A stretch of 64,000 nucleotides of DNA from Aphrocallistes beatrix (taxonomy: Eukaryota; Porifera; Hexactinellida; Sceptrulophora; Aphrocallistidae), in assembly GCA_963281255.1 (NCBI GenBank), contig OY725497.1:2852001-2916000 (forward strand), in the 5' to 3' direction. The notes beneath the pieces are model-generated. The model ran no database searches. It worked only from the letters and a program-made list of their open reading frames with translations, and was not told where the DNA came from. The position numbers and the translations under genes were made by a program. Positions 10,650-20,931 of this stretch are shown here, one piece after another (position 1 is the first letter of the stretch; each line of letters begins with the position of its first letter).

Positions 10650-11297
10650 ATGAAACCTTCAACCAAACAGGAAAAGCTTCGTTTTGCTCAAAATGCCTAT
10701 CAGGATCTTTTGGCGATTAAACAAAGACATTTGGGAGAATTCGAAGAGGAATCTCTAGATCTGATACAAGAATATAAAGATTTGGTGAATCGTTTGAAGC
10801 GGTCTCTGCCAAAAGAGTTTTTGCAGTTACATCTTAGTGAGTATCTCAGTTTGGGTGATAACATCAATGAAGTGATGACAAATTGGGAAAAACGTGAAGA
10901 AGAGAAATTTCAGGAAGGATTGAGAAAAGAACTTCGTACCAAAGTTGGACAGAATCGAGGTGTTCGCTTTGATAATTCAATGCGTTTGTCACCTAAAACT
11001 CCGCGCACTCCCAAGCTAAAACTGCCTAAACGGAATGCACTCACTACCCGCAACAGAGCCATCAAAATGCATCTGGATGTCGAAATCACACCCAACGGGA
11101 CTCTCATCTACCGTCGAAAGACTGGACAAGTCGTAACTCTTGATAGGAAGTCTATGATAGATGCCGATTTCGATGAGCAACCCTCTCCACTCACTGCTTC
11201 CTCTACCAGTACGATAAAAAAGGTTCGAAAAAGAAATTATTGCAAGACTCCTGCCACTGCGGGGCCAGTCACCCGGTCAAGAAAGACAAACAAGTAA
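10650..11297 (+). CDS. CDCA8: Borealin (chromosomal passenger complex subunit)
   Basis: Borealin links survivin and INCENP in the chromosomal passenger complex, which brings Aurora B to centromeres and the spindle midzone. This 215-residue single-exon frame starts at an ATG at 10650 and ends with TAA. The N-terminal third has the borealin signature: a long helix with EFEEESLDLIQEYKDLV (residues about 27-43), then LPKEFLQLHLSEYLSLGDN, matching the family pattern LPKALREMxWLxYFxLGGN. The middle is basic and proline/threonine-rich (LSPKTPRTPKLKLPKR), as expected for phosphorylated borealin linkers. The C-terminal part contains ITPNGTLIYRRKTGQ, comparable to the C-terminal borealin motif, and a basic tail (VTRSRKTNK). 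At 215 residues it is shorter than vertebrate borealin (about 280). Confidence 0.85.
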   Translation: MKPSTKQEKLRFAQNAYQDLLAIKQRHLGEFEEESLDLIQEYKDLVNRLKRSLPKEFLQLHLSEYLSLGDNINEVMTNWEKREEEKFQEGLRKELRTKVGQNRGVRFDNSMRLSPKTPRTPKLKLPKRNALTTRNRAIKMHLDVEITPNGTLIYRRKTGQVVTLDRKSMIDADFDEQPSPLTASSTSTIKKVRKRNYCKTPATAGPVTRSRKTNK

Positions 11298-11803
11298 TTA
11301 ACTATTCGTTGTGTCTATTTGAGGTTCACTCACTGAAACTACTAGCCTAGCAGCACTTGTTTAAATAATTGATTGATTAATTATTCGTTCATCCTCTTGG
11401 TAGATATAGTTACTTGGTAATCTAGTTCATTTCCATTCTGTGTTTATAAAAAGGTACCAGATACGTACCTATACTCTCATTGTAGAAATACGAGGGGTGA
11501 CTGAAATTTCTCGGGTCAACATAGAAAAAGACTCCTTTAATAGCGAAGTCCTCATTTTGAGTTTTTAATCCACCACCAGCAGCCTTGATTAAGACAAAAT
11601 ATGAACGCATTGACACCAGGCATACGTTAACATCGATTTTTAAACTGGTCTAACTATTAAATTGGCCAATTGCTGGTTGGAAACATATTCAGTCTTCTCA
11701 ATTTTGATATTGCATCATTATTGCTAAATTTTCTCCTCAACCTTACAGCATGAAACCGAACTATACAAACATTTATCTGATAAAAACTTTCAGAATACTT
11801 GTA
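11298..11803. other. Intergenic with a weak minus-strand exon-like frame
   Basis: Between 11643 and 11422 on the minus strand a 74-codon frame with non-random composition follows an AG and ends in a stop, but no polypyrimidine tract or homologous motif supports it. Otherwise nothing. Confidence 0.3.
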
Positions 11804-12026
11804 TGGTGCTGAGCGACAGTGTCGCTGACTCTAGTGACAATGCTCCTAGCCTAAAAACTCCTGAGATCCGTTCCCTAAAAACCGCGACACTTCCCTGCTA
11901 GTAAATGCCCCGTTCGACAACCTGAAAGCCATATCTCCTGCATAAAATGCTGCTAAATCGGTCTGAAATGGGCAGTATTCTCCACTAAAAACGATGCGTT
12001 ATTATCGCTACAGTCGCTCAGCGCCA
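11804..12026. mobile_element. MITE with TGGYGCTGAGCGAC termini, TA flanks
   Basis: Left end TGGTGCTGAGCGACAGTGTCGC and right end GCTACAGTCGCTCAGCGCCA are inverted copies; both sides are flanked by TA, as in mariner/Tc1-type insertions. 223 bp, no coding capacity. Confidence 0.75.
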
Positions 12027-12093
12027 TATACTATTCTGAAAACTTTATGGAGACCAAACATTTCCTTAGGTCAATTAATCAATATATCATGTA

Positions 12094-12281
12094 CAGTAGA
12101 ACTCGGTTAGTACGTACTCGGGATAAGACGTACTTCGGCTTAGCACGTACTCATTTCTCTGAACCAAAATTCATTTATTATATAGATTTCTATGTAATAT
12201 CAACTCGGTTAGTACGTACTTACGGATAGTACGTACTTTTTTCCGCTTCCCGGAGGGGTACGTACTAACCGAGTTCTACTG
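12094..12281. mobile_element. Pogo-like MITE, CAGTAGAACTCGG termini (family C)
   Basis: Perfect terminal inverted repeats beginning CAGTAGAACTCGGTTAGTAC, TA on both sides, and internal GTACGTACT motifs. The CAGTAGAA-type terminus and TA duplication match pogo/Tigger-class MITEs. Other copies: 43274-43411, 50314-50496, and fragments at about 32722-32790 and 59949-60010. Confidence 0.85.
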
Positions 12282-12698
12282 TAGTAAGTAGTCTGATGCC
12301 TACAGGTACACTGATCTGTCTGATTAAGAACTTATGCCTGTAGAGGATAGAACCCAAGACTACCTCTCCACAGGTATGCAAATACCATATGTGAGGGTGA
12401 TTGTTGTCTAACATAGAACAACACAAGCCAGTACTCATTTCGGTGAGTATTTTGTTTAGCAGTAACATCTAAATTCGACAAGAGGAGATCGAGCGGTGAT
12501 CTGCTAACATCAGTTGAAGGGTGTACATTGCATAAGGAACTCTGAGAGAACCTGGCGGCTACACTTGGTAAAATATGCTGTATTTCAAGTTTAAATTGTA
12601 AAAAGGTATAAAGTTGTAGAAATGGTGTTGTTGTTGCAAAAGTAAGAAAAACGTTTCAAAGTTTTAGAAAAGATGTATCTTATAAGCGTATATACTAT
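12282..12698. other. Intergenic, no supported gene
   Basis: A 67-codon minus-strand frame (12465 to 12265) has no recognisable motif and runs into the adjacent MITE, so it is not called. Confidence 0.35.
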
Positions 12699-12876
12699 CA
12701 GGGAATGAAAAGTTCACGAACAACTGAACTTGAACTAAACGAACGCGGGTCAGCCCGTGAACGAACTGGACGAACGCTAGTGGAGTTAGGAGATGAACGT
12801 GAACAAACTGAATGTGCGTCAATTTGAGATGATTGAATTGCGTTTACTCAGTCCTTCGTGGACCTTTCATTCCCTG
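12699..12876. mobile_element. MITE with CAGGGAATGAAA termini (family D)
   Basis: Ends CAGGGAATGAAAAGTTCACG and CGTGGACCTTTCATTCCCTG are inverted copies, flanked by AT/TA. The interior is rich in GAACG/CGTTC motifs. A second copy is at 23002-23410. Confidence 0.75.
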
Positions 12877-14135
12877 TATACTACCCTACCTAATATGCGT
12901 GCATACTGCATGACGCCATTTCAAGATTTTAGAGTGGTAATTGTAATAGCAAATAAATGACTTTTGACTAGTTGACAATGATTTAATTAATCAGCCATGA
13001 TCGCATTAGGTAAATCGATTAATTTAAATTTAAATGATTCGATTCATATGTAAGTATCATAGCTATAAATAACAAACTGCAAGTTCATTTTTGTTCTGAT
13101 TGATGCAGCTAATTATTATGTTGTTCATAATGAGATAGAGATGATATGTACAGTTTGATTTTAAATTAAAATGCATTTGTAATACCTTAAAAATTCCGAA
13201 TAACGCAAATAATGCTTTTAAACTATGACACAAAAAGACATTCTAAAAATAAACTTAAGAAATAAGAGCTAATTGAAAAGGAATCCATCCAATTCTTGAT
13301 TGCAAAACCTTTCATTGGCATACGTATGTAAAGATTCTATCTAAAGCTCTGAAATCATCACTAACTAGACTCGACCCACTAAATAGTTGGGTACAAATCG
13401 TGACTAACACAACTATTTGTAATGATTTACCTCTTCAAGTACGTAATACCAAACACATGTTACATGTAATAAATAAAGATTCCTTCACCGAACAGATGGG
13501 AATGTTTCTAAACACATAACATCTAGTTATGACATCGCCAAATTATCTGAAAATAAATGTTTTGAACCCTCTGTTTGCCTGAAAAGTACGTATTATGAAT
13601 ACTTTCATTTGGGTCTAGGTTGAATGCATTCACATATAAACAGTTGTGTTTTTTTGTTCTTTTAGTGTGCGTCCTATACTATTATGTAGGATCTATGATC
13701 CAATATAATAGTATAGGTGCATAGTTCTAAACTGCGTGTTTTGTTGTCCGGCCGGCCGTAATGCCTCCACTGGCAACAGTTTAAAGAATAATCACTTAAA
13801 TATACTGTGAAGGTGAAACAATAGATGTAAACTTGTACCTAATCCACCTATCATGATTATTCAGCATAGCAAGTCCATATTCATCTCAATAGTAACTCAT
13901 CATATTTCATTCTCAAATCAATTGTGGTATTGGCCCACTTAGTTATTTGCGGTAAAAATATTAATAACTCACGAATAAGAAGAGATAAAATACAACTTTT
14001 GATTGATAAAATGTTCAGTGTGAAGTTTCTACAATATCATGCTGACCTCATGATCAAGGGATTATCTAGGAGTATGATTTTAAGCCTCAAATTGTTTAGG
14101 AGCGTGAAAATCCAGAATAATACCCAATTTACCTT
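12877..14135. other. Intergenic, no gene
   Basis: AT-rich. An inverted pair CCTATACTATTAT / ATAATAGTATAGG at about 13672 and 13712 may be a tiny MITE. A 71-codon frame at 13924-14139 starts at a TTG and carries no motif. Confidence 0.4.
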
Positions 14136-14480
14136 GTAAGAAGCGCGCTTCGCTTACTTACGTCTGTCCCACTGTTATAATCGATATCGCACGAAAAATC
14201 ACCGAATTTGTCAATTTTTAAAATTTTTGATGCGTAATGATGACGTCATAACAAAGTGATGAGTGATCATTTTTTGATGATAGTTGCATCATATGTGAGG
14301 TATGTTAGTATACATCTTATATATTAAAATGCTAGGATTTTTTTGTTTGTTTGTTTGTTCGAATTGATTGAAGAATTGGCAAGTCGTAGAGATGCGAAAA
14401 TTGGCATGTAGGTTTCAAATGATGAATCTACGATTAAGTTCTAAGATCTAAGCGAAATTTTCACACCTCTGCAAAAAAAA
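14136..14480 (-). mobile_element. Helitron-like element (family A), minus, internally deleted
   Basis: Begins on the plus strand with the complement of the family 3' hairpin (AAGCGCGCTTCGCTTAC), then the conserved CTGTTATAATCGATATCGC block, the ATGATGACGTCATAAC block and the CATCAAAAAATGA-type block, then jumps to the TTTGTTTG and GAATTGATTGAAGAA segments found near the family 5' end. Confidence 0.65.
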
Positions 14481-15370
14481 TGGAAACAATTTTTCACACC
14501 TTTTCTATACAATACTATGTACAGCTTCACTCTCACAATAGAAATCATTATACGACAATATTGTAGGCTGTAATTGTAATTAATACTTCAAAGCAATAAG
14601 TTTTATGAATGTCTCAATTATATATTATAGTGTATAGCAGTTAAAAAGGTTATTTCTATATTTTCACACCTTTATATACATATTTTCACACGATTTGACG
14701 AATTTTGAAAATTATGCTAGAAACTAGCTTCCAACAGTTGACATGGGGTTTTTAGGGGTGTAGATTTCGAATATCATATTTTCAGATCGATATGATGAAT
14801 TATTTGTTTACTTTTGTTTACAATAGATGCATAAAGTAAAAAAATCTCAAAAATATGCTAGAAACTAGCTTCCAACGGTTGACATGGGTTTTTTAGGGGT
14901 GTAGATTTCGAATATCATATTTTCAGATCGATATGATGAATTATTTGTTTACTTTTGTTTACAATAGATACATAAAGTAAACAAATTACAAAAATAGGCT
15001 AGAGAATAGCTTCCAACGGTTGACATGGGTTTTTTAGGGGTGTAGATTTCGAATATCATATTTTCAGATCGATATGATGAATTATTTGTTTACTTTTGTT
15101 TACAATAGATACATAAAGTAAACAAATTACAAAAATAGGCTAGAGAATAGCTTCCAACGGTTGACATGGGGTTTTTAGTGCTGTAGATTTCCAATATTAT
15201 ATTTTCGGATCCATATGAGAAATTTTTCGTTGACCTTTGTTTGAAATATTTATATAAAGGAAAAAAATCCCAAAATACGTTTGATTGAGTGACTTCAGGC
15301 GCCCGCAGGGCGACTCTGCGGACACACAGTGTCCGCAAGCCGCGCAGCGCAAGCAAGCGAAGCGTGCTTG
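14481..15370 (+). mobile_element. Helitron-like element (family A2) with 141-bp tandem repeats
   Basis: The 3' end (15298-15370) has the shared terminal architecture: GGCGCCCGCAGGGCG, a GTGTCCGC block, GCAGCGCAAGCAAGCGAAGC and terminal CTTG followed by T. The body differs from family A: it carries about four copies of a 141-bp unit (14700-15240) and TTTTCACACC motifs upstream. A minus-strand relative with a single unit lies at 29571-29960. No helicase/Rep coding sequence is present, so it is non-autonomous. Confidence 0.6.
14697..15240. repeat. 141-bp tandem repeat, about 3.9 copies
   Basis: GTTGACATGG recurs at 14737, 14878, 15019 and 15160, a spacing of exactly 141 bases each time. Each unit contains CTAGCTTCCAAC or a variant, TAGGGGTGTAGATTTCGAAT and TTTGTTTACTTTTGTTTACA. 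The middle units are nearly identical and the outer ones more diverged, a pattern expected from unequal exchange. Confidence 0.9.
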
Positions 15371-15371
15371 T

Positions 15372-15613
15372 ATTCTATTAAAATTTCATCCTTCTATCTC
15401 TTAAAATTTCATCCTTCTATCTCTTATAATGACTGCGTTATGCTCGAATAACTGTATTGCTTAACTTTTAAAAATGTGACAATGACATCATAATTCCATG
15501 ATGAGTCGACATTTTCGTCTGAGCTCAGAACTTACTGGAGCCATAGCCAAAAGACTCCCACATGCTAAAAATCAGCTTTCTGTGCCTGGTAGTTTCTTCA
15601 ATCAATTTGTTAC

Positions 15614-15695
<82 letters not shown>

Positions 15696-15749
15696 TATAT
15701 ACACACATACACACATATACAAACATTAATCGAGTTTTAATAGTATGGA
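15372..15749 (-). mobile_element. Helitron-like 5' half (family A), minus, with AT microsatellite
   Basis: Plus-strand reading runs through the CATAATTCCATGATGAGTCG, GCCAAAAGACTCCCACATG and CTTCAATCAATTTGTTACAG blocks to the complement of the family 5' end (ATTAATCGAGTTTTAATAGT then ATGGA). The base beyond the terminus is T (A on the element strand), as in other copies. Confidence 0.7.
15616..15692. repeat. (AT)n microsatellite
   Basis: About 38 uninterrupted AT dinucleotides inside a Helitron-like copy. Shorter AT tracts occupy the same place in the copies at 46138-46162 and 62098-62118, so the tract is part of the element. Confidence 0.95.
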
Positions 15750-16929
15750 TATATGTTATTTATCGATTTAGGCGTATTAAAAATTAGTGGTTTGAGATTA
15801 GGAGCGTATCTCTGGAGGGCTGTATAATGCCCTGCTCATGATGGCTCAGCCAAAATTATAAATCTATTCTTTTTAATCATTTAAAAGGTGGACATCTTCG
15901 AATGATAAGAGCTATAACAAATTTATGAGTAATAAAGTGTTTAGAATGGATATTTCTACAATATTATGCTAACGTCATCATGATGACATCATGATTGGTC
16001 AGCAAAAAATCTAAACTCGGGTACAGTGACTCAATTACTTAACCTTTCGCATGTCACAGGAAGTTTGAAGTACAATCCCATCCAGGCTGTGAGTTTTTTA
16101 TGGATAATTTGTATCCATTATGACGTATTAATTTAAAGATTATTCCTAATTTTTGTTTTAAAATGGGATAATTTATAGATTATTAAAACTCGTTATATAT
16201 AAATATACATAGGAAATAGACAAATATATGTGATGAATTGACTGAAGAAACTGTATTCGCAGATAATTTTATACAAAAAAATTTTTGTGACTGGCTCGAG
16301 CAAGTTGGAGTCTCAGACGAAAATAAACGGACTTATGCATTTGTCACATTTTGAGGCAAGGTGTGAAAATATGAAGAATCAGACGTTAGAGAGTGATTCT
16401 AACTTATACACCAATCATGACATGAGGCATCTCCTATACTAGGAGCTGCACTAACAATTGGGAGCACAACTCATGTATAGCACATAACATAGAATCAGAT
16501 TCAAAATTTTAAAATCTTTGAACCGATCCAGATTTGGATTGTACGATCAATGATCGAAAGTTCCTAATGGCCTAGCTACAAACTTTTAATTAACGAATTG
16601 ATGTCTTGAGTATCGGTAAGATATTCTGAAAAGCGTTACACCTTATTCTGGCTTATATATGTATTAACACGTACCAATCAATCAGCAATGATTTACTCGT
16701 AGATTACGTAAATATGTCACATTAGGATAATCGTACACAATTCGTGGCACAGACTATCCTAAGAGAAGTGGGGCCCTCGAAATGGTTTATTTACGTACTG
16801 GTGGTAAATACTAACTAGTTCGAATCTATACATCTTTACTGAGAAGATATAATTCATGTAACAAATCATTTTTATAATTAAATTGTATATAAGAAATATT
16901 TTGTTTTTACAAATACTACAAGTATATTA
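15750..16929. other. Intergenic, includes a decayed Helitron-like piece
   Basis: No gene. About 16225-16340 resembles the family A segments GAATTGACTGAAGAAACTG and CTCGAGC..TTGGAGTCTCAGACGAAAA, strongly diverged. Confidence 0.4.
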
Positions 16930-16935
16930 TTTATT
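16930..16935 (-). promoter_or_regulatory. Poly(A) signal of PTB-like gene
   Basis: TTTATT on the plus strand gives AATAAA on the minus strand, 24 bases past the stop codon at 16959. Confidence 0.5.
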
Positions 16936-16958
16936 TGTTGTTTTCAAATATTGGAATC

Positions 16959-17615
16959 TCATTGAAAAGAGCTGTCCCAGCAGAATATTCCATTCAGCTC
17001 TGAACTTATTTCGTTCAGTGTTTCAATGAAAGATTCCGCCATTTTATGTCTGTCTTTCAAGTCGTGAAATTTGAACACAAGGCAAGTTGGTATGTATTCA
17101 AACAGTTCATCAACTACTATTATAGAAAACACATCGAGATAGTCGTAGTGAGAACCGTAGCCAGAAATATTCCGGATATCAAAACTTATTTGTTCTGATT
17201 GATGTTTATTTGAAAATACACTGATAAGTACATTATACTGCGTATCCACTCGAATTGAACATTTGGGAGAGACGTATCCGAATTTGAGTCTACGTCTTGT
17301 GTGGCTCATCTCTCTGTAATACTCTTGCATTACTTCACTTGTGGGAGGTAATGTGTTGTAAATGCTCTCATTGATTGTATCAAGCGGTTTTATTCCGATG
17401 AGAGTGCTGCGTGTAGAGAAATAATTTTCATGGTTTCTATACCTTTCATCGAACTTTTTAATTGCATCTTGTCTAGGTGACCTTTTACGAAAGATGATCG
17501 GAGAAAAATTATTTTTGTCTTCAGTTAATTTGCTTCTTGTGAAGTCCTGTTGATTATCACTCCATAAAGAACTTTTTATTGATTCTAACATTTTATATGC
17601 ACAATTGAGTAACAT
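16959..17615 (-). CDS. PTB/PH-like domain protein, 218 residues
   Basis: Single-exon frame starting at an ATG at 17615. The N-terminal 90 residues are basic, polar and probably disordered. The C-terminal half looks like a phosphotyrosine-binding (PTB/PID) fold of the Dab/Numb type: strand-like segments (YNVLISVFS, QISFDIRNISGYG), a hydrophobic strand DVFSIIVVDE, then TCLVFKFHDLKDRHKMAESF and a terminal amphipathic helix ending ETLNEISSEL. This is the order ISFC..D..VFAYI..D..CHVF.......A..I...I seen in PTB domains. The usual role is to bind NPxY motifs of membrane receptors as an adaptor. The assignment rests on pattern only, and a PH-superfamily relative is the main alternative. Confidence 0.55.
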   Translation of the reverse strand: MLLNCAYKMLESIKSSLWSDNQQDFTRSKLTEDKNNFSPIIFRKRSPRQDAIKKFDERYRNHENYFSTRSTLIGIKPLDTINESIYNTLPPTSEVMQEYYREMSHTRRRLKFGYVSPKCSIRVDTQYNVLISVFSNKHQSEQISFDIRNISGYGSHYDYLDVFSIIVVDELFEYIPTCLVFKFHDLKDRHKMAESFIETLNEISSELNGIFCWDSSFQ

Positions 17616-18547
17616 TGTTTGTATTCAAAGTACTTTCAATATAATACACACTAGTTTTTTCAATAATTTGACTTTACTTCTTTAAAGCTTCTATTTATAC
17701 ATGAGAAAACAGATAAACCTTGTCTATTTCTGTATCTGATTAGGTAAAAAATTAGCTGTTTCATGGAATTTATTTATGGTGTTAAGTCCTATAATTAGTA
17801 ATATTATACTACATTTCTGTCACTTTGGAATGGTCAATGGCGCTAGGGATGTAATAAAGTGAAGTCTAAAAGGTGGTAATGTTTAATATCTTTGCTAATT
17901 CACTATAGAAAGTCCAATCAAACCATATATTTAGAGTAATCAGGATAAAGTGATAGAAACTAAATCTGTTATGGCTCAAATTTGAAAGATGACTTTGGTA
18001 AATGCCATATCTCTGGGCAGTACCCTACGCTACGGACGCATATTATTTATTTAAGGGTGCATAAACGATGAATACAAATAAAATTCAGAATGATTTTAAT
18101 GTTACACAGGTCATCATTCACGAGTAGGCATTTCCAATTATGAATGCATAGTCGTTTCAGTCAGTTAATTTAATTTTTTACTTTCAGATAACTACAAAGT
18201 GCAAACATTGCCAAAACTCAGTACGGAGATAGTTGATTGTGTTCAAAGCGTTTTGTTATACGTACTTGTAAACACAGAATCTCTAAAGATGTAGAAGTTA
18301 ATAAACATTTTGTTTGAATTTTGACTCTAAGTACTTAGTTCAATTTGTTTCTTTCATCTTAGGGTTCAAAATATTTTATTTACTTTGAGCATAGCATTCT
18401 ATACACTGCAATGGGGGGCTCTAAATTGTTTTAAAATTGGTTAGCATATTCCGGTTTATATACATCACTGATAAAATATCGTTTCCTGTCCGCAAGGTCA
18501 TTGAAATTTATTACCGGCATATATAAACAATATATAAAAGTAACGCA
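17616..18547. other. Intergenic, no gene
   Basis: AT-rich upstream region of the PTB-like gene. No repeat end, RNA gene or frame is supported. Confidence 0.4.
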
Positions 18548-19166
18548 GGAATGTGTGTACTGTCACGAAAGATTTGGTCCTGCCGGACCAAATAAATCAG
18601 AAATATTCGGTCCGTCCGGAACGAATATTTCAGGGGACCAAATATATCAGCTATTTTTGGTCCGGATCTCATACCTGCCAACCTTGATACCACCACGTAA
18701 CAGTAGTGACACTACAAAATTCGTTTAATGTAAAACTATCAATCGACAGACTAGTGCATCTCCAGAATTTGCGTGACTCTGTAATTACTAAAACAATGAA
18801 AATTGAGTGGTCAGCTATTTTGTCACATTTCTCGGGAAGGTGTGAAATCATCCGAGATTAACTTTTTAGGTTAAATGAAACAGAAATATTGAATCGTAGG
18901 ACCAAATATTTAAACCCAACCTGAGGGAATACTAAATCTAGAACATGAAGTCGTCTGGACGGACCAAAAATAACTGATATATTTAGCCGGACTAAAAAAT
19001 ACCCCGGACTAAAATCGTCCGGGGTATTTTTTGACCAAAATATTTGATCCGGCCGGGCCAAAAATAGCTGATATATTTGGTCCCCTGAAATATTCGGTCC
19101 GGACGGACCGAATATTTCTGATTTATTTGGTCCGGCCGGACCAAATATTTCGTGATAGTACATTCC
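18548..19166. mobile_element. Fold-back MITE with GGTCCGG arms
   Basis: About 110-bp inverted arms: left 18548-18665 and right 19053-19166. Each contains GACCAAATAAATCAGAAATA (or its complement), a GGTCCG(G/T)CCGGA palindrome and GGGGACCAAATATATCAGC. The arms are themselves made of smaller palindromes. An extra CCCCGGACTAAA / GGGGTATTTTTTGACC palindrome lies near 19005-19035. No coding capacity. Confidence 0.8.
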
Positions 19167-19852
19167 AATGAAAAATTCTACATATTTTTCAGCAACTGGT
19201 ACAAGTGAGATTTCCTTCGCTAAATAAACCTTAATACTGTTATTATGAAATGCGAAAAATAAAAAAAATTGCTTAAATTAGTTGTAATTATGAGTTGTTG
19301 CGCAATATAATGATGACTAAACACATTTTGATAACTGACTTACACTTTTATATATTCTTACTATTAAAACTCGATTAATGCATATGCCGATATCAATTAG
19401 GGGTCCGCATTTTGAATTATGGAGCGGGATTTGTGTCCGAAATCGAAGATTTTCAGTGAAAATAATTGCTTTCTCAGCAACAGCTAAAAATGCTTTGTAA
19501 ACACGGAATCAAGTTAATATGATAGAATAGCTTGAGTACAATGCAGAAAAAATTATTTACACATGCCCGATTGCAATTAGGGGTCGGACATTTTGGATTT
19601 ATGGAGTGAGGGGTTCTGCCCGACTTTTAGATATTCTTGGAGAAATGTTCCCATGCCAAGTGAAAAAAACCCCATGTCCTTCAAATGTCAAATTATGTTC
19701 TATCATACTAATTAGTTTACATTTGATAATATTTTTATTATAACTTAGAAATGTTTAACTTTTCGGCATATCTGGATATCAGTATATTTATTATTCCTAG
19801 TTCTTATTATTTTATTTTAAAGTTAAAACTCCCAAACACGAAGTAAAATGTA
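19167..19852. other. Intergenic with isolated Helitron-like 5' end
   Basis: At 19357 the family 5' terminus (TCTTACTATTAAAACTCG then ATTAATG) is present, but the sequence after it does not match family A. GGGGTC(C/G)G motifs near 19399 and 19581 mark two copies of an unrelated roughly 180-bp repeat. Confidence 0.4.
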
Positions 19853-20241
19853 ATGCTATACCTGATTATGCATTATTTTGATTTCAGTTCACATAAAATA
19901 TGCTCAAATATAACTTGCATTGTATTTCGCTACTGTTGTGGGAATGGGACTGTTAACTTAAAGAGGTCTACTGATTCGTTTCTTATTGGGCAAACTGAAA
20001 AGGATATTCCATCTGGAAAACTTCCTACCCGGTCTCCAGTGTATGAAAATCTGGAAGTATATTCAACAACCCGATTTTTACAAGATCTTGAGTATCAAAT
20101 TCTTCCAGAGGCGAAATTACGTTGTACTTCTTTAAATGAATTCGCTGATAAAGTTTTTGCCTAGATAAAGATTCCTTGGGAGTTGGCTGGAATTCCGATT
20201 TGTTCGAATTACAACTTTTCGATATTCGATTTCCGAATTTT

Positions 20242-20643
20242 TGATGGCATAAAACAATTCCGGGCACTAACTTTTCTATTGATGATGTTATTCCCGTATA
20301 TGAAGAATATTCAAGTTCACTAAGTCAGGAAGTCGAATATCTAAGTAATTCCCTCCTTTATTTTGAGAAAACTTGGGTCGGATTGTTCATAGCCGCAGAC
20401 ATCGGCCATTATATTCAATTGCCTTGTGGAATGTCAGAGATAGTCGGACAAGTATCGTCAAGAACGAACAATTCTGTGGAAGGTTGGCATAGAGCTTTTG
20501 ATGTCAGAATAAACACCACACACCCTTCATTCTCAAAGCTAATACATAAGATAAAACTCGAACAAAGTGACAATGAGATTACTTTAGAAAAGTTGGACAT
20601 GAACTTGCTAAACAAAAGAAAAAGTATATTCACTAAATTCTAG
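20242..20643 (+). pseudogene. MULE-type transposase, C-terminal remnant
   Basis: The open frame ends at TAG 20641-20643 and encodes the distal part of a Mutator-like (MULE domain) transposase of the type often paired with FLYWCH zinc fingers. Diagnostic blocks are LLYFEKTWVGLF and RTNNSVEGWHRAFDVRI..THPSF..LI..IK.EQ. A stop and apparent frameshift precede 20242; a further frame at 19910-20161 may be an upstream piece. The catalytic core is missing, so it is inactive. Confidence 0.7.
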
Positions 20644-20931
20644 AATTGTTAAAATAGTGGACCATCATCATCCTGCAGTTATGATTATTTATATGTTTAC
20701 TATTCAATCCATACATTTTATTTTTCATTTTATTTCAACATTAAGTCAGCTCAGTAAATTCAGTACATAGATTTCGTACAGATTTCGTGAATTTGGGCAA
20801 GGTGGGTGGCCACGGAAATTTTAACCATCCTGGAAAACATAAGCTTTGCATGAAGCCACCAAGTATATCTTCTAAACCTTTTGGTTAGTTCATCAAAGGC
20901 CAATTTTCACAAACTGTATTTCGGCAAAATA

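Noticed and set aside
11422..11643. Minus-strand exon-like frame downstream of borealin
   Set aside because: Weak acceptor, no identified upstream exon, no family resemblance.
14697..15240. Possible CRISPR-like array
   Set aside because: Units are contiguous 141-bp tandem repeats without unique spacers, in a eukaryotic transposon.
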